Origin: Nocardioides sp.
GTDB lineage: Bacteria; Actinomycetota; Actinomycetes; Propionibacteriales; Nocardioidaceae
Direction: 5' to 3'
Assembly: GCA_026786275.1 (NCBI GenBank)
Contig: JAJAYJ010000158.1
Location: 1-39,381 of the forward strand
DNA: 39,381 nucleotides
The position numbers were made by a program, and so were the translations under genes. The notes under the pieces were generated by a model. That model ran no database searches. It was not told where the DNA came from and saw only the letters and a program-made list of their open reading frames with translations. Shown one piece after another: positions 23,834 through 32,601 of the stretch; positions within the stretch are counted from its first letter, which is position 1, and each line of letters opens with the position of its first letter.

Positions 23834-24471
23834 CGGGTGGAGCCTTCCGTGGTGGCCGGTGGGGCGGTCGGGGCGGTCGGGGCGGCGAGGGTGCCGTGCA
23901 GCACGACGTCCACGATGTCCTCGGGGCTCAGCGGTCGCTGCTCGGAGATGTGCGGGTGGCTGCCGGAGAAGGTGAGCAGCCGCAGGGTGCGTACGACGTC
24001 GTCCAGCGGGAGCCGGAACGCCGCCGCGTCGGGCTCCAGCAGTCGTCGCATCTCGGCGGTGGCCGCCCGGCGCCACTCCAGGTGCTCCTCGTCGGAGTGC
24101 GCGGGCCGGGCCGGTGGCCCCTGCAGGCCCATCGCGGTCATCAGCAGGAAGATGCCCTGGAAGCGGCGCTGCAGGCTCCTGGTGATGGCGAGCATCCGCT
24201 CCCGCAGGGTGCCATCGGTCGCCAAGGCGGCCAGCTCGGCCAGGTAGGCCTCGGGCGCGAACGCGGCGTCGAGGACCGCGTCGAAGAGCTGGTCCTTGGT
24301 CTCGAAGATCCGGAAGATCGTGCCCTGCGCGATCCCGGCCGCCTCCGCGATCTGCCTCGTCGTCGTGGCCCGCCCGTGCTCGACGAGCAGCGGCCGGGTC
24401 GCGGCGACGATCGCCTCGCGACGCTCCAGGGCCGCCAGCGGTCGCGCACGTTCCCGTCTCGTCGTCGTCAC
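23827..24471 (-). CDS. TetR-family repressor of the ABC exporter operon
   Basis: A 214-aa TetR-type regulator. The HTH is at about residues 16-65: RREAIVAATRPLLVEHGRATTTRQIAEAAGIAQGTIFRIFETKDQLFDAVLD, with IAQGTIFRIFETKD as the recognition helix and turn. The C-terminal ligand domain is helical, and the tail is Ala/Thr/Pro-rich. The GTG at 24471 is preferred: it yields the usual basic N-terminus VTTTRRERARP, and the upstream in-frame start would place the operator palindrome in coding DNA. The gene overlaps the first ABC gene by 7 nt, so the regulator and the exporter form one operon. The palindrome 13 nt upstream of the start is the probable autoregulatory operator. Confidence 0.94.
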   Translation of the reverse strand: MTTTRRERARPLAALERREAIVAATRPLLVEHGRATTTRQIAEAAGIAQGTIFRIFETKDQLFDAVLDAAFAPEAYLAELAALATDGTLRERMLAITRSLQRRFQGIFLLMTAMGLQGPPARPAHSDEEHLEWRRAATAEMRRLLEPDAAAFRLPLDDVVRTLRLLTFSGSHPHISEQRPLSPEDIVDVVLHGTLAAPTAPTAPPATTEGSTRC

Positions 24472-24484
24472 CTGACGAGCGTAG

Positions 24485-24504
24485 GTGAGTGAGCACTCAC
24501 TCAC
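24485..24504. promoter_or_regulatory. TetR operator palindrome
   Basis: GTGAGTGAG-CA-CTCACTCAC has two perfect 9-bp arms and a 2-bp centre, located 14-33 nt upstream of the TetR start codon. Its TGAGTGA/TCACTCA form is a common operator type for TetR proteins controlling neighbouring exporters. Confidence 0.8.
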
Positions 24505-24551
24505 AAGTCCGGGTGGTCACCCGAGAGCGACGGGCCACTGGTCGGGACGGA

Positions 24552-24612
24552 GGGCGGTCCGTGGTTTTCGGAGTCCCTCCCCAGGTCCCTCGCCGACTGC
24601 CACGGACCGCCC
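24552..24612. repeat. 13-bp perfect inverted repeat, 35-nt loop
   Basis: GGGCGGTCCGTGG (24552-24564) and CCACGGACCGCCC (24600-24612) are exact inverse complements. The pair lies in the 200-bp gap between the TetR operator and the end of pdxH, where no gene is found. It may be a terminator for pdxH or a second regulatory site. Confidence 0.6.
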
Positions 24613-24652
24613 GATCCAACCTCCAGCATAGGAGCGTCGACCCCTGTTCCGC

Positions 24653-24671
24653 ATGGCCCGTCTGGACCATC
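24653..24671. repeat. 19-bp intergenic motif, copy 1
   Basis: ATGGCCCGTCTGGACCATC, in the gap after the pdxH stop. It matches 26660-26678 at 18 of 19 positions. TGGACC at its right side can also pair with GGTCCA a few bases downstream. Confidence 0.5.
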
Positions 24672-24703
24672 CTCCAGGGTCCAACGACCCACTCGGGCAT
24701 GGC

Positions 24704-25354
24704 TCAGGGGGCCAGCCGCGAGGTCGTCCAGCCGGTGTCGGAGCGGCGGTACAGGAGGCGGTCGTGCATCCGCGACGGCCGGCCCTGCCAGAACTCGACG
24801 CTGGCGGGCGCCACGACGTACCCGCCCCAGTCCTCGGGCACCGGCACCTCGCCGCCCGCGAACCGCCGCTCCACCTCGTCGTACGACGCCGCGAGGGCCT
24901 CGCGCCCGGGGACCACGCGCGACTGGTCCGAGGCCCACGCCCCGAGCTGGGAGCCGCGGGGCCGGACCGCGAAGTAGTCGGCGACCGCCGGGCGCGGCAA
25001 CGGCGTGGCGGTGCCCTCGACCCGGACCTGGCGCTCGATCGGGTGCCACGGGAAGAGCAGGGAGCAGCGCGGGTTGTCGGCCAGGTCGCCCCCCTTGCGG
25101 GAGGAGAGGTTGGTGAAGAACACGAACCCGTCGCCGGAGAAGCCCTTGAGCAGCACGATCCTGGACGACGGGGCCAGGTCGGCGCCGACGGTGGAGACCA
25201 CCATCGCGTTGGGCTCGTGCAGGCCCGCGGCGCGCGCGTCGTCGTACCACCGCTCGAACATCGCGTACGGGTCCGGCGCCAGGTCCTCCTCGGCGAGACC
25301 ACCGCGGGTGTAGTCCTCGCGGGCAGCCGCCAGCAGGTCGGACAGCTCACTCAT
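24704..25354 (-). CDS. pdxH: Pyridoxamine/pyridoxine 5'-phosphate oxidase
   Basis: FMN-dependent enzyme that oxidises pyridoxine 5'-phosphate and pyridoxamine 5'-phosphate to pyridoxal 5'-phosphate. The protein has 216 aa. It carries DPYAMFERWYDDARAAGLHEPNAMVVSTV, then PSSRIVLLKGFSGDGFVFFTNLSSRKGGDLADNP, the FMN- and substrate-binding block. It also contains FPWHPIERQVRVEGTA and YFAVRPRGSQLGAWASDQS. The C-terminal EFWQGRPSRMHDRLLYRR is the active-site motif of PdxH and distinguishes it from general flavin-reductase relatives. GAGGG lies 7 nt before the ATG at 25354. It is divergent from the citrate synthase gene. serC, a PLP enzyme, is 6 kb away. Confidence 0.97.
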   Translation of the reverse strand: MSELSDLLAAAREDYTRGGLAEEDLAPDPYAMFERWYDDARAAGLHEPNAMVVSTVGADLAPSSRIVLLKGFSGDGFVFFTNLSSRKGGDLADNPRCSLLFPWHPIERQVRVEGTATPLPRPAVADYFAVRPRGSQLGAWASDQSRVVPGREALAASYDEVERRFAGGEVPVPEDWGGYVVAPASVEFWQGRPSRMHDRLLYRRSDTGWTTSRLAP

Positions 25355-25488
25355 CACGATCCCTCATGACCGCGAGGATACGGGGGGATCCCGATGGTCC
25401 GGGGTGAGGCACAATGCGCTTCGGCGACCTGGGTGCTCGGGCGCCGTCCGGCGCCAACGGGGCGCCCCCTGAACCACGAGGAGTCAGC

Positions 25489-26589
25489 ATGGCCGAGGTC
25501 CACCACGGGCTCGAGGGTGTCGTCGCGTTCGAGACCGAGATCGCCGAGCCCGACAAGGAGGGGTCGGCACTGCGCTACCGCGGCGTCGACATCGAGGACA
25601 TCGTCGGGCGGGTGCCGTTCGAGAACGTCTGGGGCCTGCTGATCGACGGCCGCTACACCCCGGGCCTGTCCCCCGCCGAGCCCTACAACCTGCCGGTGCA
25701 CACCGGCGACGTCCGGGTGGACGTGCAGGCCGCGGTCGCGATGCTGGCGCCCGCGTTCGGCTTCGGCCAGACCTACGACATCAGCGACGAGCAGGCCCGC
25801 GAGGACCTGGGCCGGGTCGCCGTCATGGTGCTCTCCTACGCCGCGCAGTCGGCCCGCGGGCTGACCCGGGCCGTCGTCCCGCAGAAGGCCGTCGACGAGG
25901 GCGGCACCCTCGCCGAGAAGTTCCTGATCCGCTGGAAGGGCGAGGCCGACCCGTCCCACGTCAAGGCGATCGACGCCTACTGGAGCTCGGCGGCCGAGCA
26001 CGGCATGAACGCCTCGACCTTCACGGCCCGCGTGATCACCTCGACCGGCGCCGACGTCGCCGCCGCGTTCTCCGGCGCGATCGGCGCCATGAGCGGCCCG
26101 CTGCACGGCGGTGCGCCGTCGCGGGTGCTCGGCATGATCGCCGACGTGGAGGAGTCCGGCGACGCCGAGGCCTACGTCAAGGGCCTGCTCGACCGGGGCG
26201 AGCGGCTGATGGGATTCGGCCACCGTGTCTACCGCGCCGAGGACCCGCGCGCCCGGGTGCTGCGCCGCACGGCCAAGGAGCTCGACGCACCTCGGTACGC
26301 CGTGGCCGAGGCGCTCGAGAAGGCCGCGCTCGCCGAGCTCAAGGAGCGTCGCCCCGACCGGGTGCTCGAGACCAACGTGGAGTTCTGGGCCGCGATCGTG
26401 CTCGACTTCGCCGAGGTGCCGGCCACCATGTTCACCTCCATGTTCACCTGTGCCCGCACGGGTGGCTGGTCGGCCCACATCCTGGAGCAGAAGCGCACCG
26501 GTCGCCTGATCCGCCCCTCGGCCATCTACACGGGCCCGTCGGCTCGCAAGGCCGACGAGGTCGACGGTTGGCAGGCCCAGTGGGCCTGA
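25489..26589 (+). CDS. Citrate synthase (short actinobacterial form)
   Basis: Condenses acetyl-CoA with oxaloacetate. The protein is 366 aa from the ATG at 25489, which has ACGAGGAG about 5 nt upstream. It begins VHHGLEGVVAFETEIAEPDKEGSALRYRGVDIEDIV. It has AEHGMNASTFTARVITST, SGPLHGGAPSRVL with one catalytic His, GFGHRVYRAEDPRARVL with the second, and LETNVEFWAAIVLDFAEVP. At the place of the catalytic Asp there is Glu in NVEFWA, which I recall as usual for this CitA-like actinobacterial group. A 2-methylcitrate synthase role cannot be excluded. It may be expressed alone; it ends before tandem terminators. Confidence 0.92.
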   Translation: MAEVHHGLEGVVAFETEIAEPDKEGSALRYRGVDIEDIVGRVPFENVWGLLIDGRYTPGLSPAEPYNLPVHTGDVRVDVQAAVAMLAPAFGFGQTYDISDEQAREDLGRVAVMVLSYAAQSARGLTRAVVPQKAVDEGGTLAEKFLIRWKGEADPSHVKAIDAYWSSAAEHGMNASTFTARVITSTGADVAAAFSGAIGAMSGPLHGGAPSRVLGMIADVEESGDAEAYVKGLLDRGERLMGFGHRVYRAEDPRARVLRRTAKELDAPRYAVAEALEKAALAELKERRPDRVLETNVEFWAAIVLDFAEVPATMFTSMFTCARTGGWSAHILEQKRTGRLIRPSAIYTGPSARKADEVDGWQAQWA

Positions 26590-26659
26590 GACGGATCGGC
26601 GGCTGAGTCGATCCGAACCGGTGCCGGGTCGTTCGCGTGGCCCGGACGGATGGGCGCGG

Positions 26660-26678
26660 ATGGCCCGGCTGGACCATC
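26660..26678. repeat. 19-bp intergenic motif, copy 2
   Basis: ATGGCCCGGCTGGACCATC, 71 nt after the citrate synthase stop, in the same orientation as copy 1 at 24653 and differing from it at one base. Both copies lie in gaps that flank the pdxH-citrate synthase pair. Confidence 0.5.
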
Positions 26679-26712
26679 GCGCGTTCACCACGACCGGTCT
26701 AGTATTATCCCC

Positions 26713-26748
26713 GAAGCCCGCTGGAGACCCGAGACTCCGGCGGGCTTC
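26713..26748 (+). terminator. Terminator hairpin 1 of tandem pair
   Basis: Stem of 14 bp (GAAGCCCGCTGGAG, 26713-26726, and 26735-26748) with one T-G wobble and loop ACCCGAGA. It is followed by TTCCTT. It terminates citrate synthase transcription. Confidence 0.85.
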
Positions 26749-26843
26749 TTCCTTGCCCGGTGCCGAGTAGCCCGTTCGGACTACTCGAAGATGGCCCTCC
26801 CGGGCTCTCGTCCCGGTGGCCGTCACGGGCTACTCTTGGCCTC

Positions 26844-26877
26844 AGACCCGCTGGAGACCCGAGACTCCAGCGGGTCT
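26844..26877 (+). terminator. Terminator hairpin 2 of tandem pair
   Basis: Perfect 13-bp stem (AGACCCGCTGGAG, 26844-26856, with 26865-26877), the same loop ACCCGAGA as hairpin 1, and a T-run directly after it. It lies 130 bp downstream of the first, whose core it repeats. It insulates the next gene, which begins 44 nt later. Confidence 0.9.
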
Positions 26878-26907
26878 TTTTACGCCCTGGTGCGCGCGGG
26901 TCCCCCC

Positions 26908-26913
26908 TAGGGT
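26908..26913 (+). promoter_or_regulatory. TAGGGT -10 box, leaderless start
   Basis: TAGGGT, seven bases, then the ATG at 26921. It stands directly behind the strong terminator. Confidence 0.6.
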
Positions 26914-26920
26914 TCTCCCC

Positions 26921-28117
26921 ATGCAGGTGCGCAAGCTCGACGTGGCCGACCTCCCGCACTCTCGCGAGCTCGGCATCGAGGCGTTCGGCACGTGGCCGGC
27001 CGACGAGACCATGCCCCCGCTGCCGACCGAGCTGCCGCCGGGTCGCCACTCGTGGGGCGCCTTCGAGGACGGACGGCTCGTGGCCCGGGTCGTCGCGCAC
27101 GAGTACCACTCCTGGTGGCGCGGCACCCAGGTCCCGACCTGTGGCGTCGCCGGGGTGGCCGTGGCCGCCGAGCACCGCGGTGGCGGCCTGTTGACCGGCC
27201 TGTTGCAGGTACTGCTCCGCGAAGCCCGGGAGCGGGGTGAGGTGCTCTCGACGCTCTACCCCACCGCCAACGGCATCTATCGCGGTCTGGGTTACGAGCT
27301 GATCACCTCCTACGACACCGTCGAGGTGCCGACCGCCGAGCTGGGCCGGGTCACCGCCCCGGTCGGCGTACGCACCCGCCGGGCCACCGTCACCGACCTG
27401 CCCGCCGTCCGGCAGGTGTACGACGCGTGGGCGGTCGCGCAGGACGGCCCGCTGACCCGGACCGGTCCGCGGTTCGCGGCCACCGACGAGGAGGTGCTCG
27501 CCGAGGTCACCGGGATCACCCTGGCCGTGGACACCGCCGGCGTGGTGACCGGTTTCCTGAGGTGGGACCGCGGTTCCGGCTACGGCGCCGACGCCGTGCT
27601 GAGGGTGCACGACCTGATCGCCACCGACGCCGACTCCTACCGCGCGCTGTGGCGCACGGCCGGGTCGTTCGCGTCGGTGACCGGGAAGGTCCGGCTCTCC
27701 ACCTCCGGTGACGACCCCGCCCGGCTGGTGCTGCCCACGATGACGTGGGCCGTCGTGGGTCGCCACCCCTACATGCTGCGGGTCCTCGACCTGCCCGGTG
27801 CGGTCGCCGCGATCTCGCCGCGGCTCGCGGGTGGTGGGCAGTCGGTGGTCGACCTCGCGGTCGTCGGCGACCGGCTCGGGATCCTGGACGGCGGCTACCG
27901 GATCACGCTGGGCCCGGGCCCGGCCCACGCCGAACCGGCCTCGGTGGGCCCCGACGTACCGACCCTCACCCCGCAGGGCCTCGCCCTCCTGGTCGCGGGC
28001 GCCCAGTCCTGCGGCAACCTGCGGCTGCTCTCCCACCTGCGCGGAGCCATCGAGCACGACGACGTGTTGGACGCGGCGTTCGGCGGCCGCCAGCTCCACG
28101 TACGCGACTACTTCTGA
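26921..28117 (+). CDS. Eis-type GNAT N-acetyltransferase
   Basis: A 398-aa acetyl-CoA-dependent acetyltransferase of the Eis (enhanced intracellular survival) family: two GNAT-like halves and a C-terminal sterol-carrier-like domain. Visible marks are VAGVAVAAEHRGGGLLTGLLQVLLREARERG, the acetyl-CoA loop, and YPTANGIYRGLGYELI with the Tyr that acts as general acid. The protein ends in RDYF: the terminal Phe carboxylate is the general base in Eis, and the end of this protein keeps it. Eis-type enzymes can acetylate aminoglycosides and other amines; the substrate here is unknown. The gene is behind tandem terminators with its own leaderless promoter. Its 3' end overlaps the next gene's 3' end by 10 bp. 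Confidence 0.9.
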   Translation: MQVRKLDVADLPHSRELGIEAFGTWPADETMPPLPTELPPGRHSWGAFEDGRLVARVVAHEYHSWWRGTQVPTCGVAGVAVAAEHRGGGLLTGLLQVLLREARERGEVLSTLYPTANGIYRGLGYELITSYDTVEVPTAELGRVTAPVGVRTRRATVTDLPAVRQVYDAWAVAQDGPLTRTGPRFAATDEEVLAEVTGITLAVDTAGVVTGFLRWDRGSGYGADAVLRVHDLIATDADSYRALWRTAGSFASVTGKVRLSTSGDDPARLVLPTMTWAVVGRHPYMLRVLDLPGAVAAISPRLAGGGQSVVDLAVVGDRLGILDGGYRITLGPGPAHAEPASVGPDVPTLTPQGLALLVAGAQSCGNLRLLSHLRGAIEHDDVLDAAFGGRQLHVRDYF

Positions 28118-28749
28118 GCCGATCGCCCCACCCGACCGACGTACCAGCTGGTGCGGGCCCTCGCGCCGGCCCGGGACAGCGAGATGTGCACGTGGTCACG
28201 GTGCCGCAGGGTGGGACGGCACGTCGAGACGTCAGGACACCCTGGCGACAGGTAGGGCTGGGCCGCGAACCCCGTCCAGGCGGGGTACATGGTGTCGTCC
28301 CAGATCACGTACATGACACCCATCCGCCGGGCCGTGGCCGCGATGTTGCCCTGGGCGTCGGTCGCGAACACCGTGGTCAGGAAGGCCTGGGCGCTCGCGG
28401 CGTCGGTGGGATCGCCGGCGTCGAGCGTCCAGTCGATGGCCCGACCGTCCTCGTGCTCCGAGGTGCCGCCGGAGCAGGGCCGCCACGACGCGCCACCACC
28501 GCCGCCGTACGTCGTAACGAGCCAGGCGCCCAGGACCTTCGTGCCGGCCTTGGGTGCCTGGGCGCAGCGCGTCATCGGGTCGTAGGAGGCTAGGTCGTCG
28601 ACCGGTCCTCGGGCCGCCACGGCAAGGGCAGCGCTGGTCAGCAGCACGACCAGCAGCACGACGAGCAGGACGACGCGCGGGGCAGCTCGGGGGCAGGCAC
28701 GGGGCACGGGCACGGGCACGGGCACCGGCACCGGCACCGGCACCGGCAC
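28108..28749 (-). CDS. Secreted protein with H-x-D-G-R-A motif, (VP)8 N-terminus
   Basis: A 213-aa exported protein. From the first GTG it begins with eight Val-Pro pairs, then RACPRAAPR, a hydrophobic signal or anchor VVLLVVLLVVLLTSAALAVAA, and a mature domain. The latter contains TSEHEDGRAIDWTLDAG, RRMGVMYVIWDDTMYPAW and LRHRDHVHISLSRAGA. The HEDGRAIDW and HRDHVHIS elements resemble the zinc-binding residues of M15-like D,D-peptidase folds, so a peptidoglycan role is possible, although I recall such actinobacterial proteins only as hypothetical. Two Cys pairs suggest disulfides. TACCGT 6 nt before the first GTG marks a leaderless start. It converges with and overlaps the Eis-like gene. Confidence 0.78.
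   Translation of the reverse strand: MPVPVPVPVPVPVPVPRACPRAAPRVVLLVVLLVVLLTSAALAVAARGPVDDLASYDPMTRCAQAPKAGTKVLGAWLVTTYGGGGGASWRPCSGGTSEHEDGRAIDWTLDAGDPTDAASAQAFLTTVFATDAQGNIAATARRMGVMYVIWDDTMYPAWTGFAAQPYLSPGCPDVSTCRPTLRHRDHVHISLSRAGARARTSWYVGRVGRSAQK
28702..28749 (-). repeat. Hexanucleotide tandem repeat, 8 units, coding (VP)8
   Basis: Four units of GTGCCG followed by four of GTGCCC on the minus strand. Each unit encodes Val-Pro and each contains a potential GTG start codon. Six-base steps keep the frame. Confidence 0.92.
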
Positions 28750-28755
28750 CGGGCG

Positions 28756-28761
28756 ACGGTA
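28756..28761 (-). promoter_or_regulatory. TACCGT -10 box, leaderless start in the repeat
   Basis: Six bases before the first GTG of the hexanucleotide repeat at 28749, in the minus direction. Confidence 0.5.
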
Positions 28762-28908
28762 GGCCGCGCCCGGTCGCGCTGTCCGGCGCTTGCCCGAACC
28801 TGGTCCGGGGCGGCGGGACGCACCACCGTCGCCGCCACCGCCGCAGGGCCGGGCCAACCGAGCCGTCGCAGTACCGATCACCGGGCCCCAGGTGCCACAG
28901 TGGGGACC

Positions 28909-29616
28909 ATGCAGAGCGACCTCTTCGACCAGACCAACCTCGAGATCGCCGACGGCCAGCGCTTCGGTCTCCAGAACAACCAGATGCTCCGGGTCTCGCT
29001 GGGCCCCGACGTCCTCGCGGTCAAGGGCGCGATGGTGGCCTTCCAGGGCCAGGTCCGCTTCGACCACGAGAAGGCGGGCAGCGTGGGCAAGCTGCTCAAG
29101 AAGATGGTCACCAGCGAGGACATGCCGCTGATGCGCGTCTCGGGCCAGGGCGAGGTGTTCTTCGCCAGCGAGGCGGGCTACGTCTACCTGCTGCACCTCG
29201 ACGGCGACGGCATCAGCGTCAACGGGCGCAACCTGCTGGCCTTCGACGCCGCCCTCGCGTGGGACATCAACCGGGTCAAGGGCGCGGGCATCCTCGCCGG
29301 CGGCCTCTTCAACACCACGGTGACCGGCACCGGCGACGTCGCGCTGTGCACCGTCGGCAAGCCGGTCGTGCTCGACTGCTCGCAGCAGCCGACGTTCGTC
29401 GACACCCAGGCCGTGGTGGCGTGGTCGGCCAACCTGGTGCCTCAGGTCGTCAACAGCATGAACATGAGATCGATGCTGCGTGGCGGGTCCGGCGAGGCCA
29501 TGCAGTTCGCCTTCCACGGCCCCGGCTTCGTGGTCGTGCAGCCCAGCGAGTGGGCGCCCGTGCAGCAGGGTTCCGGCGGGGGCGGCGGCGCTCTGGGTAA
29601 CCTGCTCAACGGGTGA
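28909..29616 (+). CDS. AIM24 family protein
   Basis: A 235-aa protein of the AIM24/TerD-like beta-sandwich group (related to mitochondrial AIM24). It begins MQSDLFDQTNLEIADGQRF, followed by LRVSLGPDVLAVKGAMVAFQG and LLKKMVTSEDMPLMRVSGQGEVFFAS, with VYLLHLDGDGISVNGRNLLAFD and the AGGLFNTTVTGTGDVALCT segment characteristic of the family. It ends with a Gly-rich tail. There is no signal peptide. Function is not established. The ATG at 28909 is chosen over an in-frame GTG three codons earlier. A weak CACAGT lies 7 nt before it. The GTG of the next gene overlaps its stop (GTGA), so the two are coupled. Confidence 0.9.
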   Translation: MQSDLFDQTNLEIADGQRFGLQNNQMLRVSLGPDVLAVKGAMVAFQGQVRFDHEKAGSVGKLLKKMVTSEDMPLMRVSGQGEVFFASEAGYVYLLHLDGDGISVNGRNLLAFDAALAWDINRVKGAGILAGGLFNTTVTGTGDVALCTVGKPVVLDCSQQPTFVDTQAVVAWSANLVPQVVNSMNMRSMLRGGSGEAMQFAFHGPGFVVVQPSEWAPVQQGSGGGGGALGNLLNG

Positions 29617-30844
29617 GCGAGAGCAACTGGGCGGGCAGCCACACCTACACCGCGGCCCGCCTGCACCGGCCCATGACGCTCGAGCAGCTGCGGCGACTGG
29701 TCGCGCACGAGCCACACGTGCGCGCGCTGGGCTCGCGGCACTCCTTCACGGCACTGCCCGACTCACCGGGTGCGCTGATCGGCACGGACGCGCTGCCCGA
29801 GGTCGTCGAGATCGACAGCGCACGCGCGCTGGTCCGGGTCAGCGCGGGCACGACGTACGCCGCGTTGGCGCCGACCCTGCACGCCGCCGGCTGGGCGCTG
29901 GGCAACCTGGCCTCGCTGCCGCACCTCAGCGTGGCCGGCGCGGTCGCCACCGGCACCCACGGCTCCGGCGACTCGGTGGGGTCGCTGGCCGCCCAGGTCC
30001 GGGCGCTCGACGTGGTGGGCGCCGACGGGGAGGTCCGCCACGTCGCGGCCGGTGACCCAGGGTTCGAGGGTCACGTGGTCTCGCTCGGCGCCCTCGGCAT
30101 CACGACCCACGTCACCCTGGCCCTCGAGGCGACCTACCAGGTGCGGCAATGGGTCCTGCGCGACCTGGCCTGGGAGACCCTCGTGCACGACCTGGGCGCG
30201 GTCACCGACGCCGGCTACAGCGTGAGCGGGTTCACCGACTGGCGGGCCCCGACCGTGGTGCAGGTCTGGGTCAAGTCACGCGACCTCGACACGGCCCCGC
30301 ACCTGCCCGGCACCACGCCGTACGACGCGGTGGTGCACATGCTGCCCGGCGGCGACGTGCGGGCGGTGACCACCCAGGGCGGCACCACCGGGCCGTGGCA
30401 CGAGCGGCTGCCGCACTTCCGCCACGACCAGCAGCCCAGCGCCGGCGAGGAGCTGCAGAGCGAGTGCTTCGTGGCCCGCGAGCACGCCCCGCCGCGCTCG
30501 CCGGGCTGCGTCAGCTCGGCGCGCTGCTGGCCCCGGTGCTGCAGATCTCCGAGATCCGCACCGTCGCCGCGGACGAGCTGTGGCTCAGCGGCAGCCACGG
30601 TGGCGACCGGGTCGCCTTCCACTTCACGTGGCGCCGCGACTGGCCCGGCGTGCTGGCCGTGCTGCCGGCCGTGGAGGAGGTGCTCGTCGGCCTCGGCGGT
30701 CGGCCGCACTGGGGCAAGGTCTTCACCGCCGACCGGGCCACGCTGGCGCAGGAGTACCCCCGGCTCGAGGACTTCCGGGCCCTGGTGGCCGAGGTCGATC
30801 CCGGCGGCTGCTTCGGCAACGCCTTCCTGGACCGCTCCCTGTAG
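29613..30844 (+). pseudogene. Alditol/xylitol oxidase (AldO-like), one frameshift
   Basis: An FAD-dependent oxidase of the D-arabinono-lactone oxidase family closest in layout to Streptomyces AldO. It starts ESNWAGSHTYTAARLHRP, then VRALGSRHSFTALPD, whose His is the covalent FAD attachment point, and NLASLPHLSVAGAVATGTHGSG. GALGITTHVTLALEATYQ and PGPWHERLPHF-type residues follow. At REHA the frame is lost near 30490-30493, where one G seems missing. The adjacent frame then gives LQISEIRTVAADELWLSG, RPHWGKVFTADRATL and FGNAFLDRSL, ending at TAG 30844. Restored, it is about 410 aa, normal. A lone indel in a GC-rich run may be a sequencing error. It is coupled to AIM24. Confidence 0.88.
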
Positions 30845-30905
30845 TCGGGGTCCGCACTGTCGGAGGGGCACCTGGGAGGCCCGCTCGACCGCGGGCAACC
30901 AGCCC

Positions 30906-32569
<1,664 letters not shown>

Positions 32570-32597
32570 GGAATCGGGTTCTGCCCCGACGCATTCC
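32570..32597. terminator. Weak hairpin between serC and the macrodomain gene
   Basis: GGAAT...CGGG and CCCG...ATTCC can pair in two blocks around TTCTGC. The convergent gap makes a bidirectional terminator plausible; the stem is interrupted. Confidence 0.4.
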
Positions 32598-32601
32598 CTG
32601 C

